DNA from: Syngnathus acus
Taxonomy: Eukaryota; Chordata; Actinopteri; Syngnathiformes; Syngnathidae
Assembly (NCBI RefSeq): GCF_901709675.1
Contig: NC_051094.1
Location: 13,264,501-13,328,500, forward strand
Length of the DNA: 64,000 nt
Direction of reading: 5' to 3'
The notes below the pieces were generated by a model. That model worked only from the letters and a program-made list of their open reading frames with translations. It did no database searches and was not told the DNA's origin. This document shows, piece after piece, positions 20,254 to 30,270 of this stretch. Made by a program: the position numbers and the translations under genes. Numbering within the stretch: position 1 is the first letter of the stretch; the number at the start of each line of letters is the position of its first letter.

Positions 20254-22060
20254 TCAAAGTCAAAGTCAAGTCAAAGTCAGCTTTATTGTCAATCCCTTCA
20301 TACGTCAAGACACACAAAGAAACCGAAATTCCGTTTCCTCCATCCCACGGTGACGAGACATACAAGTAGGCGACACAAAACAAAAACAAGTAGGCACAAA
20401 CCATAAATAATAAATAATAAATAAAATAAAATGAGCGATGAATAAAAACAGACCAATAACCCATTGAATATGAGGGGCAAAACCGAGCCAGTGAGCACAC
20501 AGCAAGAACAGGACGCTACGCTGAAAGGGGGAGCGAGTTCAGGATCCTAACAGCCTGGAGTACGAAGCTGTTGGAAAGTCTGGTGGTGCGGGAGCGCAGG
20601 CTCCTGTACCGCCTCCCAGAGGGCAGAAGTTCAAACAAAGGGTGAGCGGGGTGACTCACATCACTCACAATCTTGGTCGCCTTGCGGGTGAGATGGGAGG
20701 TGTAAATGTCCTTCAAGGAGGGGAGAGAAGCACCAATAGTCTTACTAGCCGTTTTCACAATGCGCTGCAGGGCCTTCAAGTCTTGGTCAGTGCAGCTGCC
20801 ACCCCAGACAGCAATACAGCTGGAGAGGACGCTCTCAATGGTGCCGCGGTAAAACGTAGTCATGACGGCCGGAGGAGTCCCCGCTCGCCTGAGTTTCCGA
20901 AGGAAGTACAGGCGGCGCCGGGCCTTCTTCGCCAGCGACGCGGTGTTGGTGGACCAGGAGAGATCCTCACTGATGTGCACCCCCAGGAACCTGGCGCTGC
21001 TCACTCTCTCCACCACAGCACCGTCGATGGTCAGCGGCAGGTGTTGGGCGTGACCCTTCCGGAAGTCAACGACAATCTCCTTGGTCTTGTCGACGTTCAG
21101 CAGGAGGTTGTTGTCCCTGCACCACGCGGTCAGAAGGTCAACCTCCAGCCTGTATTGAGTCTCGTCTCCCTTGGTGATGAGACCCACCAGAGTCGTGTCG
21201 TCAGCAAACTTCACTATGCGGTTGCCGCTGCAGGTGGCAGCGCAGTCATGCGTCAGGAGGGTGAAGAGCAGCGGACTGAGCACGCAGCCTTGGGGGGCCC
21301 CTGTGCTCAGCGTGATGCTGGCGGAGATCTTGTCGCCAACACGTACCACCTGTGGCCTCTGACAGAGGAAGTCCAGTAGCCAGTTGCAGAGGCCGGTACT
21401 GAGGCCCAGCTTGTCAAGTTTGCCGATGAGACGCTGCGGCACAATGGTGTTGAAGGCAGAACTGAAGTCCACAAACAGCAACCTCACATACGAGTCCTTC
21501 CCCTCCAGGTGGGTGAGGGCCGAGTGGAGGGCAGAGCAGATGGCATCCTCAGAGGACCGTTTGGCTCGGTACGCAAACTGGAAGGGGTCAATGGTGGGGG
21601 GGAGAACTGACCGGATGTGCTCCAAGACAAGCCGCTCAAAGCACTTCATGACGATGGGCGTAAGTGCCACGGGGCGGTAGTCATTGAAGCAGGATGGAGC
21701 AGGCTTCTTCGGCACAGGTACGATGGTGGCTGCTTTGAAACTCGACGGGACGATGGCCTGCTGCAGGGAAGTGTTAAAGATGTCCGTGAAGACATCCGTC
21801 AGCTCACCAGCGCAGTCCTTCAGCGCTCGACCCGGGATGTTGTCCGGGCCCGCCGCCTTACGGATGTCGATAGCGGCAAGCGTCCTCCTCACGCTGTCGG
21901 CGGAGAGGCACAGGGGCAGCTCGTGGGAAGGGGGAGTGGCCTTCAGCGGGCAAGTGCTGTTCTGAGCGTCGAAGCGAGCAAAGAAGCATGTGGAGGTCAT
22001 GCGAGAAGACCTCTCAAAGAGGCTGTCAAATAAAGACAGGAAAATGTTTTCCTCCCCTCC
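20254..22060 (-). mobile_element. CR1/L2-type non-LTR retrotransposon (LINE), 5'-truncated
   Basis: Minus-strand LINE. Its 3' end is the short tandem tail made of TGACTTTGACT-like units at 20254-20280, preceded by the typical TGACAATAAAGCTGACTTTG ending and an AT-rich 3' UTR. The coding part is the reverse transcriptase; the endonuclease domain and 5' UTR are absent. The open frame runs upstream of the first Met to a stop at 22061-22063, so truncation lies near there. No clear target-site duplication was found. Clade naming (CR1/L2/Rex1 group) is by motif only. Confidence 0.88.
20516..22000 (-). CDS. LINE reverse transcriptase, 494 codons open
   Basis: An uninterrupted frame with the RT motifs in order: [14 protein letters not shown] near residue 48, TIVPVPKKP and [44 protein letters not shown] (first catalytic Asp), [20 protein letters not shown], and [10 protein letters not shown] (the catalytic Asp pair). 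A C-terminal domain ends with [20 protein letters not shown] and [16 protein letters not shown]. The part present is intact and could be read, but without endonuclease it cannot move by itself. Opposite-strand frames of up to 245 aa here are shadows. Confidence 0.9.
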   Translation of the reverse strand: MTSTCFFARFDAQNSTCPLKATPPSHELPLCLSADSVRRTLAAIDIRKAAGPDNIPGRALKDCAGELTDVFTDIFNTSLQQAIVPSSFKAATIVPVPKKPAPSCFNDYRPVALTPIVMKCFERLVLEHIRSVLPPTIDPFQFAYRAKRSSEDAICSALHSALTHLEGKDSYVRLLFVDFSSAFNTIVPQRLIGKLDKLGLSTGLCNWLLDFLCQRPQVVRVGDKISASITLSTGAPQGCVLSPLLFTLLTHDCAATCSGNRIVKFADDTTLVGLITKGDETQYRLEVDLLTAWCRDNNLLLNVDKTKEIVVDFRKGHAQHLPLTIDGAVVERVSSARFLGVHISEDLSWSTNTASLAKKARRRLYFLRKLRRAGTPPAVMTTFYRGTIESVLSSCIAVWGGSCTDQDLKALQRIVKTASKTIGASLPSLKDIYTSHLTRKATKIVSDVSHPAHPLFELLPSGRRYRSLRSRTTRLSNSFVLQAVRILNSLPLSA

Positions 22061-23718
22061 TTAAGAGCTGGCAGTAGATATAAAGGGACACTGTCAGAAA
22101 ATGAATGTGGCAGAGAAGATGCCAGCGTATTCATCAATGCGGGTCTTTATGTGTGGGAGGCTTTTTGATGTGCTGCTATGGCTCCCACTGCATTGGTCTT
22201 GTGTTGTGGTTGAAAGCCAGGAGCTTTACCCAGCTGGGACACAACTATGCTATATGTAAGCTGTCGCGCCAATCTCACAATGACCTGCAGACAAGTGACC
22301 TACAGTATGTGTGGAGAATAACAATATACAGTCCAGTAATGTCTTATAGTAAGCAAGATTTTGCGCTTGATTTCTGTTGATGATTCCGGTAGCCACTGTT
22401 TTGTACTTTTTTTCATCAGGTTTTATGTAATCAGTTGATTGTGATATTTTCTTTTACAATTCTCAATATGCTTCTGTTGCTGTTTCCCTCGCTTACCTAT
22501 TCGATATCTGTCACTCAGTACACCAGTGGTTTTCGTTCTTTTTTTTGGATACATTCAAAATGGTTGCACGTAACTGTGCATTGTGCAATTCCTTTGATTG
22601 ATTTTCCATCTTGTATCGGATTGCTTATTTCTCCAACCGTTGACAGCTGTCTGTTCACACCACTCTAGCTAATATAAATGCAGTCACTTACCACAAGGTA
22701 AAAAAGAAACACATCTGAATGTAGGTATTCCTTTTGGTCCATGTTTTGCTCAGGCAAAAAAATAGGTGGGTTCAAACATAAGGGGGCTTTGAAATTGTGT
22801 ATCAAAACCTTATGTAAAAACCTGTAGAAGCATGAAATGTATCTCTTGTGTCCTTCTCATATTTTGATGGGAAACCCAAATGTTTTATGTTCATAGCAAA
22901 AATCAAGGAATTGGCCTCATTGTTCCAATACTTGAGAAGGAAAGGGTGTGGCGTGTCCTCAAAGTCTTTACTTACCTGTCTCCATCTAATGCATGAAGTT
23001 TTATTGAACAGTTTAATTATCACATTTGAATTTATCCTCAATTTAGGCTGCCATTATGGAATATTTGCAGAATCACTTATTCAATGGGTTATTCCACTGA
23101 ATAATTTAAAATGATACAATTGTATTGTGTGTATTACTAAAACATTTGTGCCGATTTCTGTTTGGTATTGTGAGTGATAAAAACAACAACAGCAGTGTCA
23201 TGAGAAGGATAGATCAACATTTTCTAAACTGATTCAGTCACTTTTCAGATATTTTTAAGTTGAAGATGACTCTAAATGATTACTCGATGATGAAAATAAT
23301 TGTACATTAATGTGATAAGCAATTAATTGTATATTAATTGATTAGTTTTGACTTGTGTAGCACCAAATGTTGTATAGAAAGTTTAATCATGAAAGTTTGA
23401 AGATTATTTGAGATAAGATAGCTTAGTATTTATCAAAAGTGTCAGCAATGTAGACCCGACCTTGCCAGAGCTGCTTGTGCTCAAGGTAACGCATTACTGA
23501 ACTGTGTGGAGACCCCTGTGTATTTTAATATGATATCCTAATAGATACGCTCATCCTCTTTTGAGAATTGAGCTAGAAAAAATCCACCAGAGCTTTACCT
23601 GCTCTGCTCAACTAAAGTGAAACATCTGTGAATATGGCTGGATTCAAAATACATTTAATGGTTACTTATACCTTGACCTTCCCATTCAATGTTGTTCAAG
23701 AGAAATAAACATGAAAAA
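22061..23718. other. AT-rich stretch with no recognised feature
   Basis: No exon, RNA gene or known repeat was recognised. Short open frames (77-91 aa) show no family motif. Confidence 0.5.
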
Positions 23719-23764
23719 ATGTGTGTGTGTGTGCTTGTGTTTGTGTGTTTGTGTGTATGTGAGT
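23719..23764. repeat. imperfect (TG)n microsatellite
   Basis: GTGTGTGTGTGTG followed by interrupted TTTGTGTG and TATGTGAG units. Confidence 0.85.
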
Positions 23765-23826
23765 ATGTGAGGAACATGGTTGAAACAGTTTTGCACTGCA
23801 GTGTAGCTCTGTATTGTTATCATTTA

Positions 23827-24515
23827 CAGTAATTTTCGCAAAAACCTGAAGGTGCGCCTTTTAATAAGAATCCCAAAATCTGTAAATGTTGTGCGGCTGC
23901 CGCCACATGCAGGGCCGTATAACGTAGACGTAATATGTAGACCCGGTGAACCAATCAGAGGACATTACTTTGTATGTAAAATGCGTAGACCAGGCCGATA
24001 AACCAATCAGAGGACTGTACGTAATACGTAGAGAATGTACCTCCACCGCTATTGATGAATAAATTCTATCAGTTTGTGCAAAGCAAACAGCATTAGGACC
24101 CTCTAAAATGGCATCGACAAAGAGACATGCTTACGAGGCACAATTCAAGCTTTCTGGACAGCCGGGGTCATAGCCGAAGAGCGACGTAACAACGAGTTTG
24201 ACGAGACGGAACTTGTCATGTTTAATGGCGAACTTGCCCAACTGTTTAATTTGGATACAGAAAATGACTTTGATGGATTTGCGTATGAATGTCGATTAAC
24301 AGTAATGTGAGTACAGTGGAGTACATGGTTAATGAGAATAACTTGCAACCGAACTCACTGTCTTGCTCCCGTGACGTCTTTTTCTGAACCAAAAGTCTCG
24401 GCTTGCATGCGCCCTATGATGTGATGCGCCCTATGTGTGGATTAAGTACAAAAAAAGCCCCCGCAATTGAGTCTGCGCTATTAACCCGAAGCACCTTATA
24501 GTGTGGAAAGTACGG
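23827..24515 (+). mobile_element. internally deleted pogo-like DNA transposon, TA-flanked
   Basis: The element starts CAGTAATTTTCGC and ends GTGGAAAGTACGG, each bordered by TA. Inside, a start codon near 24108 opens MASTKRHAYEAQFKL, the typical N-terminus of fish pogo/Tigger-like transposases (CENP-B-type DNA-binding helix). Almost at once the sequence jumps to a C-terminal block (MFNGELAQLFNLDTENDFDG, out of frame with the start). The catalytic DDE region is gone, so it is a non-autonomous deletion derivative. Its ends resemble those of the MITEs at 49.02 and 56.88 kb. Confidence 0.6.
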
Positions 24516-26060
24516 TAATTAAAATGATCGTCAACTACATAAACATTTAACCTTGCTTTGCATTTACATTAGTGAATCCTTAAAACTAAAATGTTTTGGG
24601 CAAGAATACGGTCAGCGCTTGAAATGGCCTTAAATAATATCTTGCCCTAATATAGTAACTGAGTCTGTTAATCCGTTGTTTCCTGTCACACCCGCTATAT
24701 ACTACACCGCTCACAAATAAGCCATCCTGGATGCACCACGGGGATTTAGAAAGTATATTACAGCACAGCAAAATCAATTGGCTGACTGGCTGTAGCCAAC
24801 ACAGATATCCAAATGTCTGACACCAATTCCAAATTCCTGCTTTTTGCATGTAGCTACTGCTGGGTTGACAATCTGCATCCAGCTGTTTGAGGCAGGATAT
24901 GAATATCTTAAGCAGTGCATAGCAAATCACAAACACCCCCTAAAAATTATACAGCATATTCTGGTAATGGTAAAACCAAACAAAAAAAGTTGTGAATGTG
25001 TCTGTTTCTGAATTATTGAAAGAACACAAGCATGACTGAAGCACTTCTGTATTTGTGTTGGAAAATCATGTGTGCCGTCCTCCCCCTCATCTTCGCCCCC
25101 CTTTCAGTTCCATCATAATCTCCTTTTATGGGCCTCAGCCCATGGTATCTTAAACCACTTTGTCTGCAGCAGCTGCCAAGGCTCACTACAGAGAGGTATA
25201 GAGAGATTAAAATCGTCTTTGCAGCCTCCTCAAGGAATCCAGCATGCCTCTTGCTCCTGTTGTCTTTGATGGGTTCCAATTCATTTCAGTGGTGCTCGAT
25301 GCTAGGAGGTTCCTACTCAGGTTGGTCTATATACAGGCCTATGATTGGCATTATCATGACTCATTCAGGTACAATAAAAGCCTGAGCTGTTTTCATAGTC
25401 AAAGTGCTTGGGTGAACATGCGTTGGGAAGTGATGTACTCCAGATGTACACAAGGGAGATGTTCCTCAATAAGAAGTCTTGACATTAGATTCTCATCACT
25501 CACTGTATAATGCCACTCTTTGCCTTCTTCTGTGACCCCACTGCAATTCTTCCACTTTGTATACCAGTGCAGAGCATGGATAAATCAGTGGAATTAGTCA
25601 TATATCCATGATGGATTGGATGTGATGGCCAAGCTCAGGGGGACGCCTGCCACCTTACATTAGCTGTTTGCAATGAATGGTTGGGATTGCTCATCACACA
25701 GGCAACGAAACAATAGCCCTATCCATGACCTTGTAATGTCATGCGTGGGTAAATGCCACCGACCTGTACAATTTCAAGTGTATAATTAGTTCAACTTCTC
25801 ATGCAACCTCCTAAATACAAAACATGAAATCCCAGTGTCTCAAGATTTTTACTGCAGCCACAGTGTTTTGTTGTCTTCTTCAACAGGAAGGAGCAGAGTT
25901 GCCACCACTTGCTGAGAAGGATGAGGTCCTTTGATGTAAGTATGGCCTTGCTCAGGACACTGTGGTGGTTCAGCATTGTTTCATGTCATTGTGTGCTGGA
26001 TAGGAGGCTTCGCGTATAGAGAAACTTAAACGAGTGGTTAAGAAATCGAGCTTTGTCCTG
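24516..26060. other. stretch with no recognised feature
   Basis: No conserved exon or repeat recognised. Frames of 60-116 aa are unsupported. Confidence 0.5.
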
Positions 26061-26063
26061 GCT

Positions 26064-26266
26064 GCCAAATGAACTCCATTGAGCCGGAGGTGGCAGACAG
26101 ATGGATGTTAGTCTGGCTGACATCCATCATGGACAACACGTCTCACCGCCTGCATTACACTGTAGAGTCCCAGAGCAGCTGCTTCAGGGGCAGACTAGGT
26201 GCAGGAAAGCGCACCACCGCAGGTCATTCATTCCTGCCCACAGCAGTAAGACTGTTTAAATGAACG
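26064..26266 (+). pseudogene. LINE 3'-end relic (C-terminal tail of a retrotransposon ORF2)
   Basis: The translated piece MDNTSHRLHYTVESQSS, then CFRGRLGAGKRTTAGHSFLP and TAVRLFK-stop, has the form of the extreme C-terminus of fish non-LTR ORF2 proteins (xDNPSHPLH ... SFLPxAVRLYN). No reverse-transcriptase core is nearby, so it is a short 5'-truncated or decayed insertion. Clade not determined. Confidence 0.5.
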
Positions 26267-27712
26267 AAATAACGACACCATGCCGTGCGCACACATGCAC
26301 ACAAAAAAAATCTCAATAACATTTATGAGTATGTGGTGAGCGTTTTATGAACTACATTGTTTTGAGTTGCTTAGGGTCAAAGAAAAAGAAGAAAAGTGAC
26401 CTCAGGGTTCGTGGTTCCATTCTCTCTTGGGCAAGGCACCGAACTTTAAATTGACTCCAGGTCGACTCGGCTTTGTTAATGAAAAACTGGTTTCGACTGC
26501 ATTACCTGGTTGAATGAACGAGATTGTTTAATCATTAAAAACATGGGCCGAAAATCATTGTAATTATACATAACTATTTGTTAGAAGTTACATTTCTTTT
26601 CCCTCCAAATTGGATTATGTATGACTATGGAAAGAAATGATGTGTGCTAGTAAACACTGACTAAAAACCACTGGCCAAGAATTAGCGATTAATTAGTTTA
26701 ATGAAGAGAGCAAATTATATGACCATTACTGCATAATTTACGCTTGACCAGACAAGTACGCATATACACCTTTTGAGTTCAATTTGAATTCAAGAAAGTG
26801 ATACATTCACCCTTGTTGTTGCTGATGTTGAATGATTTCTAAAGAGGACACTTTTCATTTGTCTGTGGCCATCTCATATCGTGACTGTTGTCAAAGGTTC
26901 AGGAGTGATGTGCTCAAACAGCACAATCACACATGCATAAAATGTTAATGTGCCGGGCTGCTGCCCCTTTCTGCATGTCCTAATTTAATTCTCCATGAAT
27001 GGCCTTGCTAGTTAGTTCAGTGAAAGTGAGCTAAGCTTGTTTGGCTTCTTTTGGAGTCTTGCCTTTACACTCCCCAGAGGCCATGTGGCCATATGTCTTC
27101 CTCACATTGGCTTGGACAGTTGGACTGTGTCCAAGGGTTGATAGGCGTGAAACACACAAATATATCCCCTGTAGGAATGTATAAACACAGAAATGATGCT
27201 TCTTTTCTGTTTTGGATGAAGAAAGAAAAGCACATGCAGATTGCTAATTGTGCACAACGGAGGAGATTATATTACATACAGCTATACCCAAAGCCTTATT
27301 TTGTGGGTTCACTAGTTCTGTCAATATTGGTCTCTCCAGTATGTGACCTCCACATTCCCAGTCTGTTGCCCGTGTCCAGCTCCTGGTGACGAAGTTGTTT
27401 AACAACGTTGACTCTGACTGTGCTCTCCTGTTTGCCCAGCAGCCATCAGCGTGGCCTGTCTGTTAATATTGAGGTCAGGCTAAGCCACGATGCAGCAGTT
27501 TCTAGGACACAACACATATCTGGATTGCTGGGAAGTTGAAATCAAGCTGAAACTCCTGAGGGAGAGCGGGCGGAGTTACGCGACACCCCTAAATACGTGT
27601 CCTCCTCGCTCACTCCACAATTGATGCAGGTGCAAGGGCTTCCTGGAGTGTTCTTTCTCATTTTTTATGCCCCTCAATTGGACATGCGGGTGATTGCAAT
27701 GAGTTAATGTTC
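26267..27712. other. stretch with no recognised feature
   Basis: No exon, repeat or RNA gene recognised; open frames (up to 112 aa) have no motif. Confidence 0.45.
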
Positions 27713-27713
27713 T

Positions 27714-28020
27714 TAAAGGAGAAGCCCATCCCCGATTTTTTTGGAATAATATGTTTTGTTTGTGGAATATGAATTAAACAAGCAAAATCCACCTGTTTTT
27801 ATCAATCTCAGGGGGTGGCCATTTTGCCACTTGTTGACGACTGATAATGACATCACAGATACTTTCACAATATCAACAATATCTCTGACCGTGTCAGATT
27901 TTGTGATGATAATTTTTTTATTATCATTATCATTGTGCATATTCAGTTGTGCAAGTTGTGAAAGTGTTATAGCTGGTTGGTTTACGCCTCCACAATCCAA
28001 TGAGATGCAATACCCAGTTG
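27714..28020. repeat. dispersed repeat, copy 2 (TTAA-type foldback family)
   Basis: Begins at a TTAA (CTTAAAGGAGAAGCCCATCC), continues with GGAATATGAATTAAAC, CTGTTTTTATCAATCTCAGG and GGTGGCCATTTTGCCACTTG, then GACTGATAATGACATCACA. Related to 10590-10905. A small internal palindrome (GATGATAAT ... ATTATCAT, near 27905-27930) is present. TTAA suggests a piggyBac-type target, which is an inference from one end only. Confidence 0.55.
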
Positions 28021-28043
28021 TGTACATTCTGCCTTTTCAAACA

Positions 28044-28391
28044 TCAATCCATCCATTATCTGTACCGCTTGTCCCCACGGGAGTCACGGGCGTGCTGGAG
28101 CCTATCCCAGCAGTCATTGGGCAGTAGGCAGGGTACACCCTGAACCGGTTGCCAGCCAAACGCAGAGCACGCGGAGACAAAACCATCCGCACTCGCACTC
28201 GCGGGCAATTTGGAGTGCTCAATCAGCCTACCATGCATGTTTTTGGGAAACCGGAGTGCCCAGAGAAAACCCATGCAGGCACGGGGAGAACATGCAAACT
28301 CCACACAGGGAGGGCCGGAGGTGGAATCGAACCCGTCCGCACCGTCCGAACTGTGAGGTGGACGTGCTAACCACCGCATCACTGCGCTGGC
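28044..28391 (-). repeat. tRNA-headed SINE-like repeat, near full length
   Basis: Minus-strand copy of about 350 bp. The head (right end) has GGTTCGATTCC, followed by CTCCCTGTGTGGAGTTTGCA, GTTCTCCCCGTGCC, AAACATGCATGG, the CCGGTTCAGGGTGTACCCTG core and the tail CCGTGGGGACAAGCGG...ATGGATGGAT at the left end. Flanks CCTTTTCAAACA (left) and TTTTTCCAAACA (right) could be a decayed target-site duplication. Confidence 0.8.
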
Positions 28392-28440
28392 TTTTTTCCA
28401 AACACAATAATGCTAATTAGTTATTGACACTTAAAGAGGT

Positions 28441-29781
28441 ATTCAAGATTCAAGATTCAAGATTCAAGAGTTTTTATTCGCCATGTTTGAGCGTGCCAAA
28501 CAAGGAATTTGACTTCGGTAAAACACACCCTCTGTTCAACATATAGGTGACTAACAACACTCAGGACATGTGAATAATGGCAAAAACAGTGTAGACAAAT
28601 TCAAAAGGTGTGAAGAGCAGGATGTTATTGCACAGTAATGCCTCTGAGACTCTATGAGTGGTGTGAGTTCATCAGAGCAACAGCCTGGGGGAAGAAGCTG
28701 TCTCGGTGTCTGCTGGTTTTGGCGTACCGAGCTCTATAACGCCGTCCGGAGGGGAGTAGTTCAAACAGACTGCAACCTGGGTGAGAAGGGTCTGTAGAGA
28801 TGTTCCTTGCACGTTTCCTGGTCCTGGACAGGTACAAGTCTTGGATAGAAGGGAGGTTGATTCCAATGATCTTTTCTGCAGTCCTGATTGTCCGTTGCAG
28901 TCTGTGCTTGTCTTGTTTGGAGGCTGATCCAAACCAGACAGTGATGGAGGTGCAGAGGACAGACTGGATGATGGCAGTGTAGAAGGTCTTCAGAAGCTCT
29001 CGCGGCAGGTTGAACTTCTTGAGCTGTCTCAGGAAGTACAGCCTCTGCTGGGCCTTCTTCCGGACAGAGTCTATGTGGCCGGTCCATTTCAGGTCCCGAG
29101 AGATTGTGGTTCCCAGGAACTTGAAGGTGTCTGTGGAGAGAATAGTATTACTGCGGATAGTGAGGGGTAAAAGTGGTGAAGGGTCTCGCCTGAAATCCAC
29201 TGTCATCTCCACGGTCTTGAGCGGGTTCAGCTCCAGATGGTTTTGGTTGCACCAGTGGACCAGCCGCTCCACCTCCTGTCTGTACGCAGTCTCATCACCG
29301 TCCTGGATCAGTCCGATGAGAGTGGTGTCGTCTGCATACTTCAGGAGCTTCACAGGAGAGTCATCTGAGGAGAAATCATTGGTGTAGAGAGAGAAGAGCA
29401 GTGGGGAGAGGACGCACCCCTGAGGGGCTCCAGTATTGGTGGTCCGGGTGTCAGATGTGATGCCCCCCAGCCTCACACGCTGTCTCCTGTTGGTCAGGAA
29501 GCTGGTGATCCACTGACAGGTGGGGGCAGGCACCGCAAGCTGGATGAGCTTCTGTTGGAGGATGTCAGGAGCGATGGTGTTGAACGCCGAGCTGAAGTCC
29601 ACGAACAGGATCCTGGCGTACGTTCCTGGAGTGTCCAGGTGGTGCAGGATGTAGTGCAGTCCCATGTTGACCGCATCATCCACTGACCTGTTTGCCCGGT
29701 AGGCAAACTGGAGGGGGTCAAGCAGGGGGCCCGTGACCTCCTTCAGGTGGTTCAGCACTAACCTCTCGAAAGATTTCATGA
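28441..29781 (-). mobile_element. L2-like non-LTR retrotransposon (LINE), 5'-truncated within RT
   Basis: Minus-strand insertion. The 3' tail is a tandem of CTTGAAT-type units (ATTCAAGATTCAAGATTCAA on the plus strand at 28441-28460). Upstream on the element is the CCGAAGTCAAATTCCTTGTT...GGCGAATAAAAACTC ending common to fish L2-like elements. The copy is cut off just before the RT 'MKSFERLV' motif; a stop codon lies immediately upstream. It is a different subfamily from the 20.25 kb LINE. Confidence 0.87.
28652..29779 (-). CDS. LINE reverse transcriptase fragment, 375 codons open
   Basis: Open frame covering the RT core and C-terminus: [39 protein letters not shown] (catalytic Asp), [34 protein letters not shown] (catalytic YADD), then [20 protein letters not shown] and DSFFPQAVALMN. 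The N-terminal part of RT and the endonuclease are missing because of truncation. No premature stops, so the insertion is probably not ancient. Confidence 0.88.
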   Translation of the reverse strand: MKSFERLVLNHLKEVTGPLLDPLQFAYRANRSVDDAVNMGLHYILHHLDTPGTYARILFVDFSSAFNTIAPDILQQKLIQLAVPAPTCQWITSFLTNRRQRVRLGGITSDTRTTNTGAPQGCVLSPLLFSLYTNDFSSDDSPVKLLKYADDTTLIGLIQDGDETAYRQEVERLVHWCNQNHLELNPLKTVEMTVDFRRDPSPLLPLTIRSNTILSTDTFKFLGTTISRDLKWTGHIDSVRKKAQQRLYFLRQLKKFNLPRELLKTFYTAIIQSVLCTSITVWFGSASKQDKHRLQRTIRTAEKIIGINLPSIQDLYLSRTRKRARNISTDPSHPGCSLFELLPSGRRYRARYAKTSRHRDSFFPQAVALMNSHHS

Positions 29782-29877
29782 TTGTTTATTTTAGTTAGTT
29801 TGGGTAATGTATAGAATTGCACTGCATCATACTGAGTGGTGTTTGCAGTTACCTTTATTGAGGTACACTACATGAGC

Positions 29878-30270
29878 AAATTACAGTAATTCATCCATCC
29901 ATCCATTTTCTGAACCGCTTAGTCCCCACGGGGGTCGCGGGTGTGCTGGAGCCTATCCCAGCCGTCATCGGGCAGTAGGCGGGGGACACCCTGAACCGGT
30001 TGCCAGCCAATCGCAGGGCACACAGAGACAAACAACCATTTGCACTCACACTCAAACCTAGGGACAATTTGGAGTCTTCAATCGGCCTACCAAGCATGTT
30101 TTTGGGATGTGGGAGGAAACCGGAGTGCCCGGAGAAAACCCACGCGGGCCCGGGGAGAACATGCAAACTCCACACAGGGAGGGCCGGAGGTGGAATCGAA
30201 CCCGCACCCTCCTAACTGTGAGGCGGACGTGCTACCCAGTGCGCCACCGAGCCGCCAAATTACAGTAATT
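29878..30270 (-). repeat. tRNA-headed SINE-like repeat with perfect 14-bp target-site duplication
   Basis: Element 29892-30256 on the minus strand: head GGCGGCTCGGTGGCGCACTG at the right end, B-box-like GGTTCGATTCC, full core, and (ATGG)n tail at the left end. Both sides carry AAATTACAGTAATT (29878-29891 and 30257-30270), identical over 14 bp, possibly 15. This duplication, the tRNA-like head and the simple-repeat tail are what target-primed reverse transcription leaves. Confidence 0.88.

Noticed and set aside
20642-21379. 245-aa plus-strand open frame
   Set aside because: Antisense shadow of the LINE reverse-transcriptase frame; no independent motif.
30180-30215. Possible tRNA gene from the GGTTCGATTCC box
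   Set aside because: Same box occurs in every SINE-like copy; no cloverleaf beyond the head, so it is the SINE promoter remnant.
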